DNA of 64,000 bases, from NCBI GenBank assembly GCA_009746045.1, contig RPFO01001084.1, positions 21,001 through 85,000 of the forward strand. Direction: 5' to 3'. Positions within the stretch are counted from its first letter, which is position 1. Every line of letters starts with the position of its first letter. This DNA is from Mesostigma viride. Its lineage: Eukaryota; Streptophyta; Mesostigmatophyceae; Mesostigmatales; Mesostigmataceae. Made by a program: the position numbers and the translations under genes. This document shows positions 1-9,244 of the stretch, piece by piece. A model generated the notes under the pieces. That model saw nothing but the letters and a program-made list of their open reading frames with translations, was not told where the DNA came from and ran no database searches.

Positions 1-362
1 ACTGTGCTAGTCCAAAACGAGAATACGCCTTCAAATCAAACAAGGACTCTGACTTCTGCAGAATCAACAGATTGTCTCTAAAATGCTCCTTGGTTCCTAG
101 TCCCGTCAACTTCGAATATTGCCGAACGCCAACGTACGCCTTCCTCCCCATCTCCTTGTCCAGAATTTGAGGGAGCTCGTCGTCGATGAGATCATACGGA
201 ATCTCGTACAACCGATGAGTCAATTCGTACACCGCCTTCAGACGCATTTCGTACGGTGAAAGTGGAACCGTGCCGCCGATTCTCCCCTCTAGATCCTTGT
301 ACTCCTCCTCGCTCAGAAGCACCACCTCCCTGTCCTTGTCTGGATCTTCTAGTACCGGAAGC
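1..362 (-). pseudogene. Frameshifted C-terminal continuation of the primase-helicase (partial)
   Basis: Reading the minus strand from about 362 down to 1 in a different frame gives an uninterrupted protein-like stretch of about 118 residues rich in Asp, Glu, Leu and Tyr (for example VVLLSEEEYKDLEGRIGGTV). It runs off the window edge without a stop. It begins where the main helicase frame ends. One extra base in the C6 run (G6 on the plus strand, 363-368) would place it in frame with the helicase. I read it as the displaced C-terminus. Whether the lost base is a real mutation or a homopolymer error cannot be told from sequence alone. Confidence 0.75.
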
Positions 363-3135
363 GGGGGGCGTCGATGTCCCCCAACTCCTCCACTGCCGAC
401 ACCTCCACGCCGTAGTCCTCCGTCAGTATCTTGATGAGATTTCCCTTGTAATGGGACCTCGACACCGCGAGATCTTGCTGGTTCCGGCAGAAGAGGCGGA
501 ATTTGGGACAGTTTCTGTCATAGATACGCGACTTGTCCGCGCTCCAGTCGCAGACTACGTCGGCGTTGTCGAACAGCAGCTGGATGAGCGCAGTGTCCCC
601 CGCGATCATGTTCTCGACGATCGTACCGTAGTCCGTTGGAGGCCTGTCAAGAAGCGAAGTCGTGTCTCGATAGAAGATGACCATCTCTCCCTTGACTAAG
701 TGGCGCACCCTGAAAATTTGCTGGAGGGTTGTCGTGTAGCTCGCGTAGTGGTCCCCGTTGATGAAGAGTCCCACCATGCTGTCGAACGTGTGCTCCGTGT
801 AGCTGACTCCAACCGTGATCGTGGGGCTGAAGATCAAAAAGTCCAAGTCAGCCCACGCAGCATTCGCGCCAAACTCCAGATCCTCCTTGCTCGTCAGACT
901 AGTGTAGAGACGCCCGTTCTTGCGCTTGTCGATGAAGGGTTTGAGTGCCTCATACGCCATGGCGGCCTCTTTTTTGCCAGACATTGGGCAGAAAATCCTC
1001 TCTCCGGCCTCTATCCTCCTCTCACACTCAGTAACAAACCTGTCCACGCAGACCTTTCGCCAGTTCTTTTCTGATGTCACATCCACCCATCGCAGAGTCC
1101 TGTTGGTAGGGCGCCGGAAGGTGTTGCAATCCACCTCCATAGTATCCGCCGCGCGATAGGCCGCTATGAACTCGTATACCTTTCGAGTAACGGTAGCGTC
1201 TAGCGCAATCACGACCTTGGACATCTCAATGAGCCTGATGAACTTCCTCAACACCTCGCGCTTGTATTTCATGTGGCCCTGCGAAATCGCGGTGAGGGTG
1301 TTATATATTTCGTCTAGGATGAGGAGATCGAACGGTTGGTCTGTGACGCGCAAGATGCTGTTAAGAACGACCAGCACCCTGTCATCAGACATCATTCCCT
1401 TCGGACCGCTGAGGTAGTGACGGAAATTCGGGTCATTGGACAAGATATGGAACGCGTTGTCCTCCCATGCAATCGTCCTCCCGCGCTCGCCAAGAGACTT
1501 GTAGTTGCGATCCTCCTCCTTGGACAGGCTGATGTTAGCCACCATGCAGCACACGCGGATACCTGGATCCCTCCTCACCGCCTCGTTGACGAGTTCACGA
1601 ATCCTCTCAGATTTACCTGTCCCGCAGTTGGACTGGACGAGGATGGTGCTCTTGTGCGGGCCTCTAAATAGCGCATCCCAGCTGAAAGGCCTGATTTTCT
1701 CGGACGAGTACGTGTGAGTGAACGGCACTTTGTCCGAGTCCGCGAGCTTCATCACGGGCGGGGAGATCTCGATGAATCGGTGCTGTGAGTCCTGGTGGCA
1801 TCTGTACTGTACAGCGCCATTAGGGAGTAGCAGGTTATAAGGCCCGTTGTTGTCGTGTATCTTGAGGCAGATCCTGCATAACGGATCCACAGAGTCGACG
1901 GAGTACTTGACGAACGTTGCGACACCTCGATCGGATTCTTTACAGGTTGTGCGCATATACTTGCATCCAGGCGAAAACTTTTTCATTGCTTCGATGGATG
2001 GCGAGATGTCCAGGCCCCGAGGTGGTGGGATAGTCTTCCCATACCCTCGAAACACTGTATGGCTCGTTTCGGATAGTTCCGCATCATCGACATGGGGGAG
2101 CCGGGTCAGTCCCTCTTCGTTGAAGACAGTCACCAAATATTCGCCGACGTCGGAACTACCCCCTGGGACTGGGCGGAGGTACGCGTCCTCGCCGCTGTCT
2201 CCGCGCTTCTTCATCCCTATCATGCGAAAGGCCCGGTACCTCGAATAGATCATTCTATCGTAGCAAAACTTGATGTCGTGTTTAGGCGCCCAAACGCCAG
2301 TTGTTTTCTCCACAATCGGGTTCCCGTTCGCGTGCATGTCCTCCCAATCCTCTTTCGAGTGCTGGGACTTGACGAGTCTCTGGCACACCTCAGACTGATA
2401 TCCTGAAGATAAATCCATCGCGCACTGAAGAAGAAACGACTGAAAAAGCTCTCCCATCTTGACACGATCCTCCATTGTCGGGATGTAGATCGTCGGCACC
2501 GTGACATGAACAGAGTTCTTGAAAATGCCGCTCCTGACGCGATGGCCAATAAGGACCCGCATATCTCGCTCTTCCTCGACATTTATCTCGTACACGTCGT
2601 TGAAGAACATGGATATGGCCGCTTTTGCGTACTTCTCCAGCTGGTAGTCGATGGGTTCTTCCGTTTCCCAGTCAAAATCGAAATATGGGACGACGCTCAC
2701 GTCGGGGGATAGAATTTCTAGCAAATGCGGATCGCTTGTTGATAACTCCGCATGGGTCTTGATCAAGTCCTCCCTGCACCCGAAAGCGGCATACATGTTC
2801 GTTTTTTTGTACGTGTTCAGCGCCATGATGTACTTCATCCCACGAGAGCGACCATACGCCTCCGAAGCGTCTTGGGGTTTTTCCTCTTCGTACGAGTACA
2901 TCACCCCTGGCGTCCGAGCAAAGAAAGGCGTATCTTTCGACGCGAACCACAGAGGAACAAATTCCGCGGCGGTCGACATCTTAGAGGTTGTGTGAGCGCA
3001 AGAGTGTGGATTGTCGTGGGAGAGTCCGCCTTTATTCCCGTGGGAGATCTCCCACGAGGAATCGAATCGTGTCGGCTTGTCGGTTACGTCGTGTCGGTCG
3101 ACCGTGTCGTCATGCAGGTTGAAGTTCGAGACCAT
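349..3135 (-). CDS. Primase-helicase (AEP primase + UL9-like SF2 helicase), main frame, 3'-frameshifted
   Basis: Replication protein of the integrated virus. The N-terminal part reads as an archaeo-eukaryotic primase: a DFD metal-binding triplet at residues 153-155, an S-x-H motif near 207-209 and an Arg-rich IYSRYRAFRM stretch near 296-304. A Cys/His cluster (CRIC near 419-422, further C/H near 445-451) may bind zinc. The C-terminal half is a superfamily-2 helicase with Walker A GTGKS (504-508) and DEIY (607-610), resembling herpesvirus UL9-type origin-binding helicases. Two starts are possible, at 3135 and at 2979 (residue 53); each is preceded by TCTAAG on the minus strand. The frame ends at a TAG at 349-351, but a second minus-strand frame continues smoothly to the window edge, so the gene is frameshifted near a G6 run at 363-368. 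It is the last gene of the minus-strand block. Confidence 0.85.
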   Translation of the reverse strand: MVSNFNLHDDTVDRHDVTDKPTRFDSSWEISHGNKGGLSHDNPHSCAHTTSKMSTAAEFVPLWFASKDTPFFARTPGVMYSYEEEKPQDASEAYGRSRGMKYIMALNTYKKTNMYAAFGCREDLIKTHAELSTSDPHLLEILSPDVSVVPYFDFDWETEEPIDYQLEKYAKAAISMFFNDVYEINVEEERDMRVLIGHRVRSGIFKNSVHVTVPTIYIPTMEDRVKMGELFQSFLLQCAMDLSSGYQSEVCQRLVKSQHSKEDWEDMHANGNPIVEKTTGVWAPKHDIKFCYDRMIYSRYRAFRMIGMKKRGDSGEDAYLRPVPGGSSDVGEYLVTVFNEEGLTRLPHVDDAELSETSHTVFRGYGKTIPPPRGLDISPSIEAMKKFSPGCKYMRTTCKESDRGVATFVKYSVDSVDPLCRICLKIHDNNGPYNLLLPNGAVQYRCHQDSQHRFIEISPPVMKLADSDKVPFTHTYSSEKIRPFSWDALFRGPHKSTILVQSNCGTGKSERIRELVNEAVRRDPGIRVCCMVANISLSKEEDRNYKSLGERGRTIAWEDNAFHILSNDPNFRHYLSGPKGMMSDDRVLVVLNSILRVTDQPFDLLILDEIYNTLTAISQGHMKYKREVLRKFIRLIEMSKVVIALDATVTRKVYEFIAAYRAADTMEVDCNTFRRPTNRTLRWVDVTSEKNWRKVCVDRFVTECERRIEAGERIFCPMSGKKEAAMAYEALKPFIDKRKNGRLYTSLTSKEDLEFGANAAWADLDFLIFSPTITVGVSYTEHTFDSMVGLFINGDHYASYTTTLQQIFRVRHLVKGEMVIFYRDTTSLLDRPPTDYGTIVENMIAGDTALIQLLFDNADVVCDWSADKSRIYDRNCPKFRLFCRNQQDLAVSRSHYKGNLIKILTEDYGVEVSAVEELGDIDAPRFRY

Positions 3136-3160
3136 TCTGGAAGGTTGTATACCGTATGCT

Positions 3161-3164
3161 TAGA
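3161..3164 (-). promoter_or_regulatory. TCTA promoter-like motif upstream of the primase-helicase
   Basis: TCTA on the minus strand in an A/T-rich context, 26 bases upstream of the ATG at 3135. Similar motifs lie upstream of several other genes of this element. A TCTA core in AT-rich flanks is known from late promoters of CroV and its virophage Mavirus; its role here is inferred. Confidence 0.4.
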
Positions 3165-3333
3165 AAAAAAAAGTTTCGATTAAAAAATTTCAGTTCGTTT
3201 AAAAACCACATAAACCCTCGAACCTCGACCCTCAAGAAAAATGGTCCCATGGAACTTTTTTATTTCCTGTATAATGCATGCGGTTTAGGATATCATTTTC
3301 GACATTCATGAAAATTTCCCACGGGAAAACTGT

Positions 3334-4617
3334 CTACTTTTTCCTCGGCCTCAGCCGACGTCCGCCAGTCTCGCCGCCCTGAGGAGAGGGGCCCCCCGCC
3401 TGCCGCTCGTAAACGGCTCCTGTAAGTACGTCGTGCCCCATCAAGTCACCAGCCCATTTTCGCTTTTTCCACGAAGCGCCCTTCAGGAAACGGGTGATGT
3501 ACGCCTGCCTCGTTGCATCAATGCCGTGGTAGATGCGGTTGTACTTCGCAGAATAATACTCGTGCTTCATGTATTCGCCTGGATTTTTTGGGTCCTCGAA
3601 CACGTACTTCTGATGAGCTCGAGCCTGCAACGCGTTAATCAGCTTCTTGTACCCGTCTGGAATTTGGTAGTCGTACGTGCCGTACGTCTCTGCCGTCTTA
3701 AAACGTTGAATTATCATGCGGCGCTCGCTCGGAATGTATCCGTTCTCGTGTGGCTCGAGCTCGCTGATAGAACTGACAACGCGCATTTTGTCGTGGTCGT
3801 ACCTGGTTGGTGGCAGTTTCTCGCCGGACAGGTAAATAAGACCCATCAAAGCGGCGTCAGACGTAGGGTCCTTTTTGTACTCGGCGGCGGCGATCCGCTG
3901 GAGCTGCTCGTACGTATACCTCAGTGGCTTGCTCTCGGCCCTGTCGAATTTCCTGTCGAGGTCGCCGACCTTCAGCTCATTGACTCGAGCAGCGTACGCG
4001 TCCGTCACGTCGCGTGGGAGCCTCTTTTCAGGTGGCATCATTCGATTCACCCCGTTTATCACTCCGAGCAAGTTCTTCTCGTTCTCCCTCCACGCATCCT
4101 CTTTCGAGTGTGCGAGCTTGCGTTTGGGTTCCGAGGTTTCGTGGACGACGCGCAGGACACGGGCGGTGTCGGCGAGGCAGTCGACTGATTCGTCCTGCGA
4201 GCACCCCAGCCTGTCGAGGAGAACTCGGAGCCTGCCGATGTACCCCTTCGCGGTTTTGCGCGTCGCCCCGCGCTCTCTCGAGGGCCTGCCAGGCTCGTGA
4301 TGCTCTGGCCGGGCATCCGCTGCGGCGACGGCCTCGTCGAAGGTCCAGTATCGTCCATCAGTAGGTCGCGCAGGCGGTTCCTCGTGGTGCGGTGGCTCCG
4401 GCGAGGGTGGAGAGGTCGCCTGCAAGCCGATTTTTTCAGCGCACTCGGGGTTATTTGCGATCCATCGGTCACTGGGATTCCAGACGCCCTTCTTGACCTT
4501 GCTTTTCGCCGAGATGCAGTTCGTCTGGTCGCGGGCGATTGCTCGCCTCTTCGCCTGGGCCCGTCGCCATTGCTCGCGACGCTCCTCTACGGTCACCGTC
4601 ATCTGATGACTGAACAT
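3334..4617 (-). CDS. Tyrosine recombinase (integrase)
   Basis: A 427-residue protein whose C-terminal half carries the tyrosine-recombinase signature: first Arg in PPTRYD (R272), a Lys near 307, the D-x-x-R variant of the HxxR box (IDATRQAYI, R370), a His in LMGHDV (H395) and the nucleophile Tyr in AVYERQ (Y403). The PP-x-R-x-D form of box I is typical of integrases of eukaryotic DNA viruses and Polinton-like elements. The first ~110 residues are basic and low-complexity. This enzyme probably catalysed chromosomal integration of the element. The first codons overlap the end of the AT-hook gene by about 150 bases, so the true start may be internal. The frame is intact and all catalytic positions are present except the His of HxxR, which is Asp. 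Confidence 0.85.
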   Translation of the reverse strand: MFSHQMTVTVEERREQWRRAQAKRRAIARDQTNCISAKSKVKKGVWNPSDRWIANNPECAEKIGLQATSPPSPEPPHHEEPPARPTDGRYWTFDEAVAAADARPEHHEPGRPSRERGATRKTAKGYIGRLRVLLDRLGCSQDESVDCLADTARVLRVVHETSEPKRKLAHSKEDAWRENEKNLLGVINGVNRMMPPEKRLPRDVTDAYAARVNELKVGDLDRKFDRAESKPLRYTYEQLQRIAAAEYKKDPTSDAALMGLIYLSGEKLPPTRYDHDKMRVVSSISELEPHENGYIPSERRMIIQRFKTAETYGTYDYQIPDGYKKLINALQARAHQKYVFEDPKNPGEYMKHEYYSAKYNRIYHGIDATRQAYITRFLKGASWKKRKWAGDLMGHDVLTGAVYERQAGGPSPQGGETGGRRLRPRKK

Positions 4618-4963
4618 GAGACAATTTTTTGGCTCGAGGCTTTTTATACCCTACGGGGTGGATCCTTGGGCGCCCTCGAGGCCGTTTCGGTTCGTGTCGT
4701 TTTTCCGTTTTGGAGGGTGAGCGCCCACGTGGACGCCTGCGATCGCCCACCAAGGCGAGGATGGCCAATCGGATTTCGGGGCTCATGTCGTGACAGGTGG
4801 ACGGAATCGTGTCGTTGTGGCCTGCTTCTTGAAGGATCCTGACGACACGTTCTAGAGTTTTCTGCCCCAGTCGAGAACCCGAACAATATCGGAGGAGTGC
4901 TTGGGTGTCCAACACGTACTCCTTCTCGGCGCCTGCGTATCGTTTGATGGACGGAATATCCAT
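4469..4963 (-). CDS. Small basic protein with an AT-hook
   Basis: A 164-residue protein of unknown function. Residues ~1-70 look folded and partly helical. The middle is highly charged and holds a clear AT-hook core (KRPRGRPR), the minor-groove DNA-binding motif, followed by further basic residues. It lies between the packaging ATPase and the integrase and overlaps the integrase 5' end in another frame. A DNA-binding role in packaging, replication or integration is an inference from the hook and the position. The last ~50 residues, inside the overlap, are low-complexity, so the protein may really end earlier or the integrase may start later. Confidence 0.6.
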   Translation of the reverse strand: MDIPSIKRYAGAEKEYVLDTQALLRYCSGSRLGQKTLERVVRILQEAGHNDTIPSTCHDMSPEIRLAILALVGDRRRPRGRSPSKTEKRHEPKRPRGRPRIHPVGYKKPRAKKLSHVQSSDDGDRRGASRAMATGPGEEASNRPRPDELHLGEKQGQEGRLESQ

Positions 4964-4985
4964 AGTATATCATGTTCAGAGAAAA

Positions 4986-5868
4986 TTATTTTATCGAGAG
5001 AAATGTATTGAAGTTTCGACGAAACATTTTTTTCGGGTCGCGCTGGTCGAAGTCGACAGCGAAGAAGTCGTGAGGATCGTCCTTGACGGCGTGGTCCCAT
5101 AGCGCGAGAAACTCGTCCGGCGCCACAGCCCCCGCGCTCTCTTCCGCGATCTGTCGCGCGGCTCGATGGTCCTTCGTTCTGAACAGCGCAAGAAACGATA
5201 TATTCGCTCGCACTGCTCGTGGTACGCCACCGCTCGTGTACGCCTGTGTCAGGAAAATCATGCTCGTGAGGAAGTGTCTGTGTTTGAACGCGAAAGCCGC
5301 AACAGCGTTTTTGCTAGAGCTCTGATAGAGGGCACTGCCTTGCATGTCGTCTATCAGAATGAGCGACGAAGGAGGACCGTGCTCGAACCTTGTCGCAGGT
5401 TTATCCCAGTTCATTGCATCAAGGCGTAGGTACATGGAGAGGTCCATGAGTTCTGCGTTTTTATTCCCGTCCACGTATTCGCGTTTAAACGTTTCCCACA
5501 CCTTGAGATCGTCTTGTACCTCTCGTATCGTGGAGGTCAGACTTTATATGATCTATCATCCCATCGAATGCCAGGTTAGAGTAGACTTCCATCGTCATAG
5601 CTGGTTCCGGGAGCTCCTTGTATTTTGGCTCCGTGTGGGCACTCCCTGAAATGAGGTACAGCTTGTCGAATGAGTTGTTAGCAAAGTAAGCCTTCGCCAT
5701 GTTGACTGCCGATGTAGTTTTCCCAGACCGTCGAGCTCCGCAGAAGTTTGCGATGAAATGAAGACTCGGCATATTCGGTGGAGCAGGACGCTGTGGGGCG
5801 TATCGTTGCTTTATGTCTTTGTTCTCAAGTGAATGAATTCGTCGCTCTTCGATGATAGCCATTATCAT
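4986..5868 (-). pseudogene. FtsK/HerA-type genome-packaging ATPase, split by one frameshift
   Basis: Two adjoining minus-strand frames give the halves of an A32-like packaging ATPase. The upstream frame (5868-5485) has Walker A GARRSGKTT. The downstream frame (about 5545-4986) has Walker B LILIDD, then a helical region with FLTQAY and a C-terminal FNTFL. The frames are offset by one base; the change lies between about 5500 and 5550, where the upstream frame runs into divergent residues and TAA while the downstream frame opens. A one-base skip joins them. This enzyme pumps the genome into the capsid in Polinton-like viruses, virophages and NCLDVs. The start overlaps the stop of the upstream coiled-coil gene in an ATGA arrangement. 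Inactivating indel, sequence error and programmed shifting are all possible; the first is my preference given similar lesions nearby. Confidence 0.8.
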
Positions 5869-6407
5869 TCTGAAGACATTTTAATCGTCCAGACTAGCAA
5901 GGAGAGACGCGCGGATGCGGCCATGCGCATCTCGTATGGCGTCATCGCGACAGGTGGCGGTGGTGGAGGTGGGAGCTGTCGGGTCTTGATCGGGGGTGGC
6001 GGAGAGTCCGGCTCTGTCTCCTTGGGCTTTCGACCCCGTCTTGGTTTTGGCGTGTCGGCGGGGGTTGAGGCGACGGAATCTTCAGCGAGAAGGCGTTCAA
6101 TCCGCGATTTGTTGCGGGCTTCTTGCAGCTCGAGTTCGACTAGCCTTTGCCGCTGAATCTCCAATTCCTTTGCAAGGACCTTTCGTTTCGTTATCTCTGC
6201 CTCCTTTTCTTCGTTTCGTCTCTTCTCCCTCTCGGCTTTTGCGCGTTGCTGGTAAACCCTCATTTTGTCGCGAAGGGCTTTTTTCTGTTCATCATTCAGC
6301 GGTTGTCCCTTTCGAATTGTCTTGACCAGGTCAACCTGCTCTTCCCGCGTCTCGGCGAAGGTTTCGTCTTGGTAGCTCGTTGGGGTCTCTGAAGCCTCAG
6401 AGGCCAT
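5865..6407 (-). CDS. Coiled-coil protein with basic and proline-rich C-terminus
   Basis: A 180-residue protein, first gene of the minus-strand block. Residues ~20-110 are a charged, heptad-like helix rich in Lys, Glu, Arg and Gln, likely a coiled coil. A basic AT-hook-like PRRGRKPK follows near 125, then poly-proline stretches. No enzyme motif is visible. It starts just downstream of the bidirectional promoter at 6408-6431 and its TGA overlaps the ATPase ATG by four bases, suggesting coupled expression. Function unknown; a scaffold or DNA-associated role is a guess. Confidence 0.65.
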   Translation of the reverse strand: MASEASETPTSYQDETFAETREEQVDLVKTIRKGQPLNDEQKKALRDKMRVYQQRAKAEREKRRNEEKEAEITKRKVLAKELEIQRQRLVELELQEARNKSRIERLLAEDSVASTPADTPKPRRGRKPKETEPDSPPPPIKTRQLPPPPPPPVAMTPYEMRMAASARLSLLVWTIKMSSE

Positions 6408-6431
6408 GTTTATATTCTAGGTAGATAATAA
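6408..6431. promoter_or_regulatory. Bidirectional AT-rich promoter with divergent TCTA motifs
   Basis: Only 24 bases separate the divergent start codons at 6407 (minus) and 6432 (plus). The spacer contains TCTA on the plus strand at 6416-6419 and TCTA on the minus strand (TAGA) at 6422-6425, so each direction has its own motif. It divides the element into its two transcriptional halves. Confidence 0.5.
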
Positions 6432-9197
6432 ATGGTCGTTCTAACAACATTGAGCAGACCGACCAATCTCGCCACCGGGTTAACGCTCGACCCTGAAATG
6501 GAGGAGCGTGTTTCTAACATCGAAACAGACATAGATGGGCTTCAAGCTAGCGTGACGTTACTTCTTGGCATTTCACATCCATTCGATGAGTCACTCGTTG
6601 TCGACGGATTCAAAATTTTCTACCCGAGCCAGCCGACAAATGTGCGACTCGGAGACAATTACGACGACGAGACCGCAAGCGACCCATCGGAACTTGCTTA
6701 CAGTCTCGTCGTGAATGGGTATTCCTATTTTAAATCAGGGACTACTTTAGTCGACGATCTCACTCTAAATGAACCTTACCTTACGGCGAAAGTGGGAGCG
6801 ACCCAGTACCACGTCTTCGACTTTAGCCCTGATACGTTGCTAGACCCTGGTGGCAGAGTCCTGACCCGCGCGCAATTGGACTACCTTTTTGACCAACACG
6901 GGGTAGGCAAAACGTCGATAGCTAACTTGAACGGGGATTTCGTCCTCCATCTCGAAGACGGGACGACCGTGTCGCACCAAAACGCGTTCAACGTCATCAA
7001 TGACCAGGATGTGCGAGTCCAGCTGCCCTACAACGTTACGAATGGCGACGCGAGTGGAATCTGTAAGTTTACCTATCGCGACTACCACACGACCCAGGCG
7101 CGCACGGGGGAGAGCGTTGTGGACGGAGAGGTAGGATATCCATACTTTTCCGACTCTTTCTATGGTCTCGGCGGATCTCGATTTAACGGCCTCCCTCTCC
7201 GCGTGGAGTTGTTGTCTTTCGCCACGATTCGCGACGACAACCGCCGCCTTCCACTAACTGGGAGATCCTTCACCATCACGCGTACATACTCGCCACTGAC
7301 GGACTGGCGAATGGGTCCGATTGACCCTGTGAACGCACTCTACTGGAGCACCAATCCAACCACCGCTAATTGGGAGGTCGTAGAGGGAACGACCCTCAAA
7401 CAGGGCATAAAGATGACGACCCCCTTCGCATACCAACGCAAACTCCCCATCAGGTGGTACATGAATTCCACCCAGCTCACGCCGACCACTCCGACCATCG
7501 GCGGAGTCTCCCTCTCGCAAAACGGGGGACTGCGCGGGGAAGACGCCGTAATCACCGCGCCAGTCGCGGCAGATAGTAACAAGTATATGAACTACGAGAT
7601 AGACGTCTACAACGACTCGACCCTCACCTCCTACACCACCCACAAAGGAGGGGTGATGGTATGCGTTTCAAAAATGAGCCAACTGCACTCCGGCATCCGG
7701 ACACCAAGTTCCTACATTTCATATCTAAATCCTGTAAAAATCGCGATCAACGGCGTCTACGCGGACCATGATGTGGGGTGGGGAAAGTCGTTGCCTCCTC
7801 TCACCGGTTTTCATCTGTTGGCGAACGGAGTATCTCAAGGGGCCTTGGATGGGACGTTGAAGACAACGACGTTTCAAAATCCATCCGAAGGCGATGATGT
7901 AGAACTCAGATACAGGATCGTAACCGTAAAGGACTCGCCAAACCTGTCAGGAGAGACCGTGGAGATAGACGGCCCCGCTACGACGCTCCATTCTCTAGAA
8001 TCATTCTCGCGCCACTCCGTGACCACGCTGCAAGCAGAAGCTTCGAAATACTACTTTGAAGGGTCTCCCGAAAAATTCTTTTTTGTAAAAACAGCCACTC
8101 CGGCACCAAGCAAATGTGTTGTTTTTTCAGAGCAGCTCATCGACGGCCCATTTCTATTGTGTTTTCGGCTATATTTGGGCAGCAACGATGCTTTCGTCTC
8201 GTTTGCAGAAAATACTATGTCTTTGACGAATAAATATCACCCGGCCACGACAGATGCCCATCAGAATTGGAGAAATGCGGCTACGACGCATTGGGGTATG
8301 CTGGGTATCAATCTGCACCATAGTGACTATGCACTCGACCTGTTTGACAATCTGAAGTCGAAGGTTCGATACACGTTAAACTCATCATGGAGACAACAAA
8401 ACAGCTACTGGGTGGCATTTCGAAGAAAATCGGATGGGAAGGTGGAGCGTTATATATCCAAAACAACTCCTCAAGAACTTAGTGACATGACTAAAATCTC
8501 AAACTCGTCCGGTATATTTACAACCACTCCTACAGACATTCTTGACCCGTACATTCCGATGCCCCTCCGACCAGTCTTCCACTTGAGCGGAGAGTACCAC
8601 GGCGCGTATGTCTGGCCAATCAAAGATGACCTACAAGACATAGAGTTCGACTCTCTAAAAACCAACAACCCATCCGGATCGTACACAGCCGTCGGAGACG
8701 TGTTGGAGCTGCGTCACAGGTCCACCTCGTCGAGGAATTGTAGCATTTTTGGCAAATATAGCGTCACAAAACCCGTACCGGGTGTGGCGGATACTTGGTT
8801 TAAGGAGCTAACACTCACGAATGAGAGTGTCATCCGCACGGTTGTTAAGTGTCCCGATGTTCAATACGGCGTGCAAATGAACCAATATACTGCCAAAATA
8901 TATGGGATTCTACCAGCTCGTCAGTCGGTAAGGAAGTTTTATGTAAGACTTGGATTTTCAAACACCAAGTTGAGCAATGATCCGTTGCTTATCAGCGTAG
9001 TCGTTGGAGAAGCGTGGACTGGCGGTTTTTCTACAACGACAATATCAAAATCCTCGTCGTACGTTGACATAACCTGTGATCATATTTCACTGGTTGATCC
9101 TCCAGTTACTGGTATGATCCATTTGGCGACCGTGACGTTCCAGGTATTAGATCCAACAGTATCTGGCCCGACCCGCTTTTATTTGCTTCTAGCCTAA
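6432..9197 (+). CDS. Large putative virion fibre/surface protein
   Basis: An intact 921-residue frame, the first gene of the structural block. The N-terminus (~20-45) has a heptad-like helix that could trimerise. The rest is rich in Thr, Ser, Asn, Asp, Gly and aromatic residues in short beta-like stretches, as in fibres and attachment proteins. No catalytic motif, signal peptide or membrane segment is evident, and I do not recognise a named family. Its size, composition and place beside capsid genes suggest an external virion component. That it is unbroken over 2.8 kb shows that the frameshifts elsewhere in the element do not reflect a uniformly high error rate. Confidence 0.6.
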   Translation: MVVLTTLSRPTNLATGLTLDPEMEERVSNIETDIDGLQASVTLLLGISHPFDESLVVDGFKIFYPSQPTNVRLGDNYDDETASDPSELAYSLVVNGYSYFKSGTTLVDDLTLNEPYLTAKVGATQYHVFDFSPDTLLDPGGRVLTRAQLDYLFDQHGVGKTSIANLNGDFVLHLEDGTTVSHQNAFNVINDQDVRVQLPYNVTNGDASGICKFTYRDYHTTQARTGESVVDGEVGYPYFSDSFYGLGGSRFNGLPLRVELLSFATIRDDNRRLPLTGRSFTITRTYSPLTDWRMGPIDPVNALYWSTNPTTANWEVVEGTTLKQGIKMTTPFAYQRKLPIRWYMNSTQLTPTTPTIGGVSLSQNGGLRGEDAVITAPVAADSNKYMNYEIDVYNDSTLTSYTTHKGGVMVCVSKMSQLHSGIRTPSSYISYLNPVKIAINGVYADHDVGWGKSLPPLTGFHLLANGVSQGALDGTLKTTTFQNPSEGDDVELRYRIVTVKDSPNLSGETVEIDGPATTLHSLESFSRHSVTTLQAEASKYYFEGSPEKFFFVKTATPAPSKCVVFSEQLIDGPFLLCFRLYLGSNDAFVSFAENTMSLTNKYHPATTDAHQNWRNAATTHWGMLGINLHHSDYALDLFDNLKSKVRYTLNSSWRQQNSYWVAFRRKSDGKVERYISKTTPQELSDMTKISNSSGIFTTTPTDILDPYIPMPLRPVFHLSGEYHGAYVWPIKDDLQDIEFDSLKTNNPSGSYTAVGDVLELRHRSTSSRNCSIFGKYSVTKPVPGVADTWFKELTLTNESVIRTVVKCPDVQYGVQMNQYTAKIYGILPARQSVRKFYVRLGFSNTKLSNDPLLISVVVGEAWTGGFSTTTISKSSSYVDITCDHISLVDPPVTGMIHLATVTFQVLDPTVSGPTRFYLLLA

Positions 9198-9244
9198 GCT
9201 ACTATTATGGTTCAAGCCTGTCGTCAATTGGCGGCAATCACGGG

